A stretch of DNA of 59,034 bases from Candidatus Coproplasma stercoravium (lineage in GTDB: Bacteria > Bacillota > Clostridia > Christensenellales > Borkfalkiaceae), in contig DVFR01000025.1 in assembly GCA_018713165.1 (NCBI GenBank), forward strand, positions 1 through 59,034. Reading direction: 5' to 3'. The notes under the pieces were generated by a model. That model had not been told where the DNA came from. It saw only the letters and a list, made by a program, of their open reading frames with translations, and did no database searches. Positions within the stretch are counted from its first letter, which is position 1, and each line of letters begins with the position of its first letter. The position numbers and the translations under genes were made by a program. This document shows, one piece after another, positions 43,848 through 51,577 of the stretch.

Positions 43848-45104
43848 TCAGCCGAGAGATGTAAGCTTGCCCGTATTGAGGTCATACTGCCATATTGCGG
43901 AAGGATCGTCGAAATTTTCGTTGGCAACCCAGAGTACCGTTTTTTGGGTGAGGTTGTAAACGGCGCTGTGCACGGTTACGCCGCCACCGCCGTTCCACGT
44001 TCTCCTGCCTACCGCCTGCAATATATCCATCGCCGCCTGTTCGTCCTTCACAACTCCGCTGACCGCCGAGAGTTGCGAATTTATATAGTCGTACCTGTCG
44101 GCGCCCTGCGCCGCGTCGTCGGACTCGCCGTCGTAATAGCCGGGCGTTATAATGAAGTTTGTGATTGTCTGGAAGTTGAAATCGGAACCTTCGAGCAGTT
44201 CGTCGTACATGGGGTCGTCGTTATAGATGACGTTGAGCGTGCGCGCGGAACCGTCGTTGTCCTCAGAGTCGGTCACGCCCTCGGCGGGCACCCACTCCAA
44301 AATGCCGCTCCTGCCGCTCGCGTCGGCTATCATATAGTGGAAAGAGGTGTTCGCCGAATCGTGGAGGTTATAGTTTTGTATGAGCTCCACCGCCTCGTCC
44401 ACGTCGTCGGCATAGTCGAGCACGAGGCGGAGCATGGTCGTGGAAGTAATGTTATCCTTAGCCGCGTCCTGCTGGTTCGTGGATACGGTGTCCTTACCCT
44501 GGTAGGACATATATATGCCGCAGCTTACGCCCGCGTCGTTTATCCCGTCGAGCGGGGCATAGGGCGAAGCAAGGCAGGTCACTTTGTCTAAAAGCCCCTC
44601 CACGTCGCCGTTTATATCAACGCCCACGTAGTTCAAATCTACAGTGGAGAAAGATTTGTGCCTGCCCTCGCCGGGGTCGCATATGGTGAGGCATACGTTG
44701 GTTTTGTTGAAGTCGTAGTTTCTGGCGAAGAGTATGTCGCCGTTTTCGGCCTTTGCAATGAAGGAAGAGCAGCCGATGTCCGTTTCGCCAATCTCCATAT
44801 TTATAAGACCGCGTGTAATGTTGCCCGTTATAAAATCGATAAGCTCGCTGTCGCCCGAAGCTCCGCCCTGCGCGAGGAACTCGTCGAAATAGAAATCGCC
44901 CATAACCTCCATGCTGTAAACAGAGCCCTCTTTGTTGTCGTCGTTGCGGGCGCGCAGGTGCGTGAACGTGCGCAGAGTTTCAATCTCGTACGCCCATTCC
45001 CACGCGAACGCTATGCCGAGGCAGCCGAGCGCGAAAATAATTACCGCGAGCACTATGCACAGCACGCGCCACCAGATTCTGCGTTTTTTCTTTGTCGTTT
45101 CCAT
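43848..45104 (-). CDS. Membrane-anchored C45-like linear-amide hydrolase
   Basis: 418 residues. One N-terminal transmembrane anchor (about 13-35), so the catalytic part faces outside. The putative nucleophile is Cys112, in ETDIGCSSFIAKAENGDILF, matching the acyl-CoA:6-APA acyltransferase / N-acylethanolamine amidase group (Ntn fold). That fold would require cleavage between Gly111 and Cys112 to activate it. NYDFNK and LDGINDAGVSCGIY resemble the substrate-pocket motifs of the family. Substrate unknown. Confidence 0.8.
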   Translation of the reverse strand: METTKKKRRIWWRVLCIVLAVIIFALGCLGIAFAWEWAYEIETLRTFTHLRARNDDNKEGSVYSMEVMGDFYFDEFLAQGGASGDSELIDFITGNITRGLINMEIGETDIGCSSFIAKAENGDILFARNYDFNKTNVCLTICDPGEGRHKSFSTVDLNYVGVDINGDVEGLLDKVTCLASPYAPLDGINDAGVSCGIYMSYQGKDTVSTNQQDAAKDNITSTTMLRLVLDYADDVDEAVELIQNYNLHDSANTSFHYMIADASGRSGILEWVPAEGVTDSEDNDGSARTLNVIYNDDPMYDELLEGSDFNFQTITNFIITPGYYDGESDDAAQGADRYDYINSQLSAVSGVVKDEQAAMDILQAVGRRTWNGGGGVTVHSAVYNLTQKTVLWVANENFDDPSAIWQYDLNTGKLTSLG

Positions 45105-45199
45105 TGACCTTTTTTGTTCTCCTTAAAAAATAAAATTTACCCCGCGAAAGGCTATCCCCGGCGGGTCATTCATGAGGGCGCAAAACCGCGCGCCCCGAT

Positions 45200-45643
45200 T
45201 TACCTGCCGTTTTTTATAAGCCCTTCGTAATACGTTTCGAGGTTGGAGGCGATTGAATAGAGCGATTTATAGAGAATAATCCTTTCGGGCTCCGTCAAAT
45301 CTTTGCCCGCTGCGCTGACTGCCGCCGCCGCGCGTACGTTTATGAATCCGCACAGCTTTTTCCCCTCGTCGGTGAGCCGGATTTCGGCATTATACGCCCC
45401 CGCGGGATAGGTAATATATCCCTTTTCTTTGAGAAGGGAGAGCGCGCGGGAAATTGCCGCCTTGTCTTCGGAGGTGAGCCTGCACAGCTCCACCGCCGTT
45501 ACGGGCGAAAGCCCCGCAAAGTATATGCACATGACGTGAATGGCTTTTAGGCCGTACGACTCCATCTCGAACAGCTTTATCTTTTGAACGAGCTTGCCGA
45601 GCTTTAAAATCGTAACGGTGAAATTTTCGAACCTGCCGTCCAT
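45200..45643 (-). CDS. MarR-family transcriptional regulator
   Basis: 147 residues. The winged helix is visible: AVELCRLTSEDKAAISRALSLLKEKGYI, then a beta-wing with TYPAGAYNAEIRLTDEGKKL. It probably represses its own gene through two TTGA-N4-TCAA sites. It may also control the two amide hydrolases downstream (gap of 95 bp to the next gene), but this is inference. The ribosome site GGAGCGG lies upstream of the ATG. Confidence 0.9.
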   Translation of the reverse strand: MDGRFENFTVTILKLGKLVQKIKLFEMESYGLKAIHVMCIYFAGLSPVTAVELCRLTSEDKAAISRALSLLKEKGYITYPAGAYNAEIRLTDEGKKLCGFINVRAAAAVSAAGKDLTEPERIILYKSLYSIASNLETYYEGLIKNGR

Positions 45644-45675
45644 ATCTTCCGCTCCTTTTGCAAATGCAGGTAAAA

Positions 45676-45745
45676 TTGATTAATCAACATCGGAGATTAT
45701 AGCCGCTTTTTTTGCGCTTGTCAAATAAAATCGTTGATAACTCAA
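45676..45745 (-). promoter_or_regulatory. Consensus promoter of marR with two operator sites
   Basis: Minus strand TTGACA (45724-45719), 17 bp, TATAAT (45701-45696). Palindrome TTGATTAATCAA (45676-45687) covers the transcription start region and TTGATAACTCAA (45734-45745) lies just above the -35. The centres are 58 bp apart. Confidence 0.85.
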
Positions 45746-45790
45746 CAAATTTCACATTTAAATCCGTGCGGCGAAAAGATAAAAAATAAA

Positions 45791-45826
45791 TCCGTCCGCG
45801 GGCTCCTTTAAGAGCCCGCGGACGGA
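45791..45826 (-). terminator. Terminator of mgsA
   Basis: 15-bp perfect arms (45791-45805 and 45812-45826), T-rich on the minus strand. The next 100 bp hold nothing else recognised. Confidence 0.85.
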
Positions 45827-45924
45827 CGATAAATTTATGTTATTTAAGGGATATATGGGCATCAATTAAGTTTTTATCAAGAAAATAGTTTACAATATTT
45901 TGCAGCTTGCGCGCTGAAAAAAGT

Positions 45925-46311
45925 TTAATTAAATGCCCTGTCTATGTCTGCGGCGAGCACGCAGTCGGCAGTGGACTTATTTGTGGCGATGGGTACGTCG
46001 TATACCACCGCTATGCGCAGAAGCGCGCGCACGTCGGGGTCGTGCGGGAGAGCGGTGAGCGGGTCGCAAAAGAAGATTACGGCGTCTATCTTTCCCTCGG
46101 CAAGGTGCGCGCCAATCTGCTGGTCGCCGCCGAGCGGGCCCGAAAGAAAGCCCTTTACGTCAAGCCCCGTCGCCTCGGAAACGCGGCGGGAAGTCGTGCC
46201 CGTGCCGCAGATGTCGTATTTTGCGAGCACGTCTTTGCGCGAGAGCGCCCATGCAACCATTTCGTCCTTCTTGTTGTCGTGCGCGATGAGCGCAATGGTC
46301 TTTTTTGCCAT
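45925..46311 (-). CDS. mgsA: Methylglyoxal synthase
   Basis: 128 residues. It converts dihydroxyacetone phosphate to methylglyoxal and phosphate, an overflow valve when sugar phosphates accumulate. ALIAHDNKKDEM, GTGTTSRR, SGPLGGDQQIGA (catalytic Asp) and DPLTALPHDPDV are all present. Its length is near the shorter Firmicutes forms. Single gene. Confidence 0.95.
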   Translation of the reverse strand: MAKKTIALIAHDNKKDEMVAWALSRKDVLAKYDICGTGTTSRRVSEATGLDVKGFLSGPLGGDQQIGAHLAEGKIDAVIFFCDPLTALPHDPDVRALLRIAVVYDVPIATNKSTADCVLAADIDRAFN

Positions 46312-46367
46312 AATTTTATACCGCCGTAATTATATTTTTTTGCAAGCCATACAGGGCTATGCGTATA

Positions 46368-47402
46368 TCAGAACCCCGAGGAAATTTCAGTATATTCGGA
46401 GAGGTCTTCGGGAAGGTCGTCAGCAGCTTTGTCTGAGAACAAAAACCAGCTTTCGTAGTCTATGTTGAGGGCAAAAGATACATCTACCCCGTCCGCTTCC
46501 ATACTGAAATCTGTGCTTACATCCGCCACACTGCCGTAGCCGAGGAGCAGGCCGCTGTCTTTATCGAAATTAAGATATAAATCATAGCAGCGGAAGCGCA
46601 TACTGTCGAGAATATCGTCCACCGTAACGCCTGTTTCGGCGGTCATTTCAGCGAAAAGCTCTTCGTTCATTCCCGCCCAGGCATTCACGTCGAGCGAAAT
46701 TTTTACTTTAAACGTTTCGCTGTCGTCAACATATATGGCGGCGCCCGCCTGACCGAGAGCATCGAGTATGGGACTGAGGTCGGCAAAACCGCTGCCGCTC
46801 TCTATAACCAGACTGCCGAAAAGGTCGGAAAAGTCGGTTCTGAACTTGCCTGAAAATGTGTTTTCGGCCTCACCGACCGACATACGCGCCGAACCGTCTA
46901 TGTAGAAATAATTATTGTCGTTATAGCAGGAGCCGTCGAACCGTTGAGTTACGGTAACGGCATCGGACGAAGACGACGTGGGAGCCGTCATTGCATACGA
47001 GAGGTCGTAATACATTTCTCCGCTTCCGCGCAATGAAGGCGATTCGGGGGTGCCGTAAAGCGTCATTATATGGTCGAACCTGACGTCTGTATCAGCGCTC
47101 AACATATAATTTACGGGAACAGAGTTTTCTGTGCCTGTGGCGCTTATACTGAAATCGATATTACCGTCTGCATAAAAGCGGGCGTTATAGCTCCAATCTT
47201 CCGACGATGTATCGCCGAGCGCCGTATCGTAACTTGCCTCCGACAAATATTCGCGCACCTCGGTTACCTGTTCTGCGGTGGCTTCGGTTGTAAAGTCGCC
47301 GTCTATCATATTGCCGTCGCCGCAGGCCGAAAGGGCTGCAAGCGAAAAAGTAAAGCCTACGCACAGCGAAAGAGCCGCGCATACCTTTGCAAATTTTTTC
47401 AT
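46368..47402 (-). CDS. Lipoprotein of unknown function
   Basis: 344 residues. Signal peptide with lipobox LSAC and Cys27, then an acidic Ser/Thr-rich beta-type protein. No recognised domain. Its composition (long alternating strands, FDHIMTLYG, LSLDVNAWAG) suggests a lipid- or ligand-binding surface fold, but that is a guess. Two bases separate the stop-proximal end from a short unmarked gap before mgsA. Confidence 0.75.
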   Translation of the reverse strand: MKKFAKVCAALSLCVGFTFSLAALSACGDGNMIDGDFTTEATAEQVTEVREYLSEASYDTALGDTSSEDWSYNARFYADGNIDFSISATGTENSVPVNYMLSADTDVRFDHIMTLYGTPESPSLRGSGEMYYDLSYAMTAPTSSSSDAVTVTQRFDGSCYNDNNYFYIDGSARMSVGEAENTFSGKFRTDFSDLFGSLVIESGSGFADLSPILDALGQAGAAIYVDDSETFKVKISLDVNAWAGMNEELFAEMTAETGVTVDDILDSMRFRCYDLYLNFDKDSGLLLGYGSVADVSTDFSMEADGVDVSFALNIDYESWFLFSDKAADDLPEDLSEYTEISSGF

Positions 47403-47617
47403 AATCAGCCTCCTTATCTCGTTTTGCCGAAAGGGCGGGCACGCGGCCGCGCTATGGCAACGGCCCGTCGGCGGGAGCCATCGCCTTCGGCAATTACATT
47501 ATAGTATGTATGCAACAATTTGTCAATAAGCGAAATCGAAGGCGCAGCGCGCAAAAAAAGCGGCGCGCCCCAGCGCGCCGCCGCATCAGTTATGAATTGC
47601 TTTTGGACACAATTAGT

Positions 47618-47666
47618 GATGAACGGGCTTTGCCCGCGCGATGAGTTGCCTTGCGGCAACGTTACG
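47618..47666. repeat. Hairpin element beta, copy B
   Basis: Inverted relative to copy A; shares CAACTCATC and a GGGC/GCCC hairpin. Lies in the 932-bp gene-free stretch 47403-48334. Confidence 0.5.
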
Positions 47667-47720
47667 GCTTACACCGCAATCAACCCTTGGAGATGCGAGC
47701 TTTTTTCTACCATTCCCTAC

Positions 47721-47741
47721 CCTCCCCTAAGCAAGGGGAGG
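47721..47741. repeat. Single hairpin of the CCTCCCC/GGGGAGG type
   Basis: CCTCCCC, 7-base loop, GGGGAGG followed by CTTG. Related to the tandem array at 35.6 kb. Another stem-like copy lies at about 48169-48206. Confidence 0.5.
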
Positions 47742-47937
47742 CTTGCTGGGGTTGAGATTTCTCCGTGCGTTCCCTTCGGTCACTTAGTCGAAATGACAAT
47801 TATTATTAAAAATAATTAACGGCGCAAGGCGAATTTAGTTCGCCGTTAAGCGCGACCCAATTTGCAGCGAAAGCTGGCTCACTGGAAGTGAATTCGCGCG
47901 ACTTTATATTCGTGGGGCCCAAGAAGTCGCGCGAAGA

Positions 47938-48119
47938 GACGAACATTGCAGTTCTTCAAACAGCGGGCACCCGCTGTTTGTGCAATGCGAGATGAGCGAG
48001 GGCAAATCATAGCCCGAGCGGTGACCGAGCGCGGCGGTTTATATACCGCACGCCGCGCGAGACCTTAGTTTCTCAAACTCACGGAATTTTTCGGGCGCGA
48101 CCCGCACGAAAAATTCGTG
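47938..48119 (+). repeat. Multi-hairpin element alpha, copy B
   Basis: Same linkers as copy A in the same order, with stems AAACAGCGGG/CCCGCTGTTT, GGGC/GCCC, GCGGT/ACCGC and GAATTTTTCG/CGAAAAATTC. An additional 10-bp stem lies just upstream (47895-47904 with 47924-47933). Confidence 0.7.
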
Positions 48120-48334
48120 ATTACGTTACGGGTTCAGAGAAGCAAGCACTATCCCTCCGTCTTGCCTTTGGCAAGCCACCTCCCTTATAGCTAAAGCGAT
48201 AAAGGAGGCAAGTCGGCGAACGCGGAACGCCGTGAAGGAGCTTACAAAGACGTAAGTGACTGAACGGAACCGTAAGCGCGACAAAGTAATGCGAAGCATA
48301 TACGAGGTCAAGTGGAGTAAATTTGAAATAGGAA

Positions 48335-49765
48335 TCAGTATGCGCGGGCGAAGATGACCACATGCTCCGCCTTTTTGCCGCATACGGCGCAGGTTTCGGC
48401 AGTTTCGCCCTCGGCATACACGCGCGCGGTGGCGGCGGTTTCGGCCTTTATTTTATCCTCGCACTCGCGGCAGCCGCACCAGCCCGCCTTTACGAAGTTG
48501 CCTCCCTCTACGCCCTTCAGAATGCCCGCCACGTCGTTTGCGTAGACGATGCGCCTGTCGCGCCTTGCCCTTGCCGCTTCGAGCATATCCTTCTGCACTG
48601 CGGAGAGCAGGTCTTTTACGGCGGCAACTATGCCGTCCAATGCGTATTCGCCCTTTTCGAGCTTGTCGCGGCGGAAGACGAGCGCCTTGCCCGCCTCTAT
48701 GTCGCGGGGGCCGAGCTCTATGCGCAGGGGCACGCCCTTCATCTCCCATTCGTTGAACTTCCAGCCGGGGGAGTTATCGGAATCGTCGAGTTTTACGCGT
48801 ACGCCCGCGTCCCCGAGCAGTTTTTTGACCTCGGCACACTTTTCCATTACGCCCGCCTTTTTTGCGGCGATGGGTACGATTACAACCTGAACGGGCGCGA
48901 CGACGGGCGGCAGGCAGAGCCCGCGCTGGTCGCCGTGCGCCATGATAAGGGCGCCTATCAGCCTTGTGGATACGCCCCAGCTCGAGGTGTATGCGTATTT
49001 CAAAGCGCCGTCTTTATCCAGAAACTTTATGTCGAACGCCCTGGCAAAATTCTGGCCGAGATAGTGCGAGGTGCCCGCCTGCAAGCTCTTGCCGTCGTGC
49101 ATCATCGCCTCCATGCCGAAGGTCGCAACCGCGCCGGCGAACTTCTCCTTTTCGGTCTTTTTGCCCGTTATAACGGGAATGGCAAGGCAGTTTTCGGCGA
49201 ACTCCTTATAGACGTTCAGCATCTTTATGGTCTCTTCGAGCGCCTCCTCCTCGGTGGCGTGGGCGGTGTGCCCCTCCTGCCACAAAAATTCGGAGGTGCG
49301 CAGGAAAGGTCGAGTCGTCTTTTCCCAGCGCATTACGTTTGCCCACTGGTTCATGAGCACGGGCAAATCGCGGTACGACTGTATCCACTTTGAATACATG
49401 TTGCCGAATATGGTTTCGGACGTGGGGCGTATTACGAGCGGTTCCGAAAGTTCCTCGCCGCCTGCGTGGGTGACCACCGCCACTTCGGGCGCGAAGCCCT
49501 CGACATGCTCCTTTTCTTTCGTCATGAAGCTCATGGGAATGAGGAGCGGGAAGTATGCGTTTTCGTGTCCCGTCTCCTTAAAGCGCCTGTCGAGCTCCTT
49601 CTGAATGTTCTCCCATATGGCGTATCCGTAGGGGCGGATTACCATAGTGCCCTTTACGGGGCCGTAATCTACCAGCTTGGTCTTTAACACCACGTCGGTG
49701 TACCACTGGGGGAAATCGCTCTCTATATCTGCAATCTGAGCTACAAACTGATTGTCATTTGCCAT
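48335..49765 (-). CDS. proS: Prolyl-tRNA synthetase, archaeal/eukaryotic type
   Basis: 476 residues. Class II motif 2 region (NVMRWEKTTRPFLRTSEFLWQEGHTAHAT) and a C-terminal zinc-binding-like domain (CGCRECEDKI, CAVCG). It charges tRNA-Pro. It lacks the large editing insertion of the bacterial type. The ATG at 49765 follows AGAGG; the in-frame start 48 bp upstream is rejected. Confidence 0.95.
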   Translation of the reverse strand: MANDNQFVAQIADIESDFPQWYTDVVLKTKLVDYGPVKGTMVIRPYGYAIWENIQKELDRRFKETGHENAYFPLLIPMSFMTKEKEHVEGFAPEVAVVTHAGGEELSEPLVIRPTSETIFGNMYSKWIQSYRDLPVLMNQWANVMRWEKTTRPFLRTSEFLWQEGHTAHATEEEALEETIKMLNVYKEFAENCLAIPVITGKKTEKEKFAGAVATFGMEAMMHDGKSLQAGTSHYLGQNFARAFDIKFLDKDGALKYAYTSSWGVSTRLIGALIMAHGDQRGLCLPPVVAPVQVVIVPIAAKKAGVMEKCAEVKKLLGDAGVRVKLDDSDNSPGWKFNEWEMKGVPLRIELGPRDIEAGKALVFRRDKLEKGEYALDGIVAAVKDLLSAVQKDMLEAARARRDRRIVYANDVAGILKGVEGGNFVKAGWCGCRECEDKIKAETAATARVYAEGETAETCAVCGKKAEHVVIFARAY

Positions 49766-49801
49766 GCAAAAAAACCTCTGGTTATCGTAAACTATGCAAT
49801 G

Positions 49802-49807
49802 ATTATA
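49802..49807 (-). promoter_or_regulatory. Extended -10 of proS
   Basis: Minus strand TGTGCTATAAT, same form as the two-component promoter. The -35 is weak. Confidence 0.55.
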
Positions 49808-49892
49808 GCACAAGCGCCGTTAAGCCGCAAATGATTTAAAGAGGGCAAAAAAATTAAAATGCGCGCGGGGCAAATATTTTTTGCGAATATAC

Positions 49893-49921
49893 TTGTGTTC
49901 GGGCGGCTAAAAATGTATAAT
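49893..49921 (+). promoter_or_regulatory. Promoter of the phosphohexomutase gene
   Basis: TTGTGT (49893-49898), 17 bp, TATAAT (49916-49921). Transcription would begin about 3-5 bases before the ATG, so the mRNA is nearly leaderless. Confidence 0.65.
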
Positions 49922-49931
49922 GTAATAGAAT

Positions 49932-51437
49932 ATGGCAGATATGGATATCAGAAAACTTAAAAGCGGAACGGACGTGCGCGGCGTTGCCTCGCCCATACTC
50001 GGCAGGAAAGTTACTTTAACCTGCGACGCGGCGGAGCTGATTGCGCGCGCCTTCTGCACATGGCTTGCACGCAGGACGGGAAAAGATACCCTTAAAATAG
50101 CCGTCGGGAACGACAGCAGAATTACCGCGGGCGAACTTGTGGCGGCATTTGAAAAGGGCGCGGCGGAGAGCGGCGCCGAGGTGTTTTACACGGGGCTTTC
50201 GTCCACCCCCTCCATGTTCATGATTTTGCAGGACAAAGGCAGGGCGTACGACGGCTCGGTTATGGTGACGGCCTCGCACCTGCCCGCAGACAGGAACGGA
50301 CTTAAATTTTTTACGCCCGAGGGCGGGCTCGAAGGCGGCGACGTCGACGAGATACTCGAAATTGCGGCGAAAGGCGTATTTACAGAAGGAAAGGGCGGCG
50401 TGCACGGCGACTATTTCATGGACGAATACAGCGCGCAGCTTGCAGAGCGCGTGAGAAAGGCGTGCGGCAGCGAAAAGCCGCTTGAAGGCAAGAAGATTAT
50501 AGTCGACGCGGGCAACGGCGCGGGCGGATTTTTTACCGAAAAGGTTTTGAAGCCGCTGGGCGCGAACACAGACGGCAGCCTATACCTCGAACCCGACGGA
50601 ACGTTCCCCCACCACGCGCCCAACCCCGAAGATAAGGTTGCGATATCGGCGCTTAAAAAGGCCGTGCTCGAAAACCACGCCGACCTGGGCATAATATTCG
50701 ACACCGACGTCGACCGCGCGGGCGCCGTGGACGTAAAGGGCGAAGAGATAAACAGAAACAGGCTGATAGCGCTCGTTTCGGCAAGGCTGCTCGAAAAGAG
50801 GCCGGGCACTATTGTAACCGACTCGGTGACGAGCGACGGGCTTACGAAATTCATCGAAGAGCGAGGCGGAAAACACCACCGCTACATGCGCGGATACCGC
50901 AACGTGATTGACGAGTGCAAGAGGCTGAACGACGCGGGCGAATACTCGCCCCTCGCCGTGGAAACTTCGGGGCACTGCGCCTTTAAAGACAACTACTTTT
51001 TAGACGACGGGGCGTACCTCGTAACCGAAATACTGATAATACTTGCAGAGCAGCTTAAAAAGGGGCAGCGGCTTGCCGACCTTATAAAGGGGCTGGAAGA
51101 GCCCGCCGAGGCGGCGGAGATAAGGCTGCCGATAAACTGCGACGACTTCCGCGAATACGGAAAAACAGTGCTCGAAAAGGTGGCGGAAAGCGCGCCTGCG
51201 ATAAGCGGCGCGAATGTTGCGCCGAACAACTACGAGGGCGTGAGGATAAACTTCGACAAGGAGCACGGCGACGGCTGGATACTTATAAGGCTGAGCCTGC
51301 ACGAGGCGATAATGCCTATCAACACCGAATCGAACGAAAAGGGCGGCTGCGAAAAGATGGCGAAAGCCCTGCTTGAAATTATATGCGGGTTTGAAAAGCT
51401 CGACTGCGCCGCGCTTGAAAATTTTATTTCAAAATAA
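49932..51437 (+). CDS. Phosphomannomutase/phosphoglucomutase family enzyme
   Basis: 501 residues, alpha-D-phosphohexomutase superfamily. Phospho-Ser115 is in TASHLP (the usual Asn is Leu), the magnesium loop is DTDVDRAG, and the sugar loop is ETSGHCA. It interconverts hexose 1- and 6-phosphates for glycan precursors. No ribosome site precedes the ATG. A second in-frame Met lies three codons on. Mannose or glucose specificity is not resolved. Confidence 0.88.
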   Translation: MADMDIRKLKSGTDVRGVASPILGRKVTLTCDAAELIARAFCTWLARRTGKDTLKIAVGNDSRITAGELVAAFEKGAAESGAEVFYTGLSSTPSMFMILQDKGRAYDGSVMVTASHLPADRNGLKFFTPEGGLEGGDVDEILEIAAKGVFTEGKGGVHGDYFMDEYSAQLAERVRKACGSEKPLEGKKIIVDAGNGAGGFFTEKVLKPLGANTDGSLYLEPDGTFPHHAPNPEDKVAISALKKAVLENHADLGIIFDTDVDRAGAVDVKGEEINRNRLIALVSARLLEKRPGTIVTDSVTSDGLTKFIEERGGKHHRYMRGYRNVIDECKRLNDAGEYSPLAVETSGHCAFKDNYFLDDGAYLVTEILIILAEQLKKGQRLADLIKGLEEPAEAAEIRLPINCDDFREYGKTVLEKVAESAPAISGANVAPNNYEGVRINFDKEHGDGWILIRLSLHEAIMPINTESNEKGGCEKMAKALLEIICGFEKLDCAALENFISK

Positions 51438-51577
51438 GAAGGGCGGCTTTGCCGCATACTTGATAAAAAGGGCGCGCTGCGGCCGCATAATTTACCGAAA
51501 CCATTCCGCAAGGCTATACGCTTTGGGAAAAACATAAACCAAAAGCTTTAAAAAATACATTCAAAGGAGATTTTATT

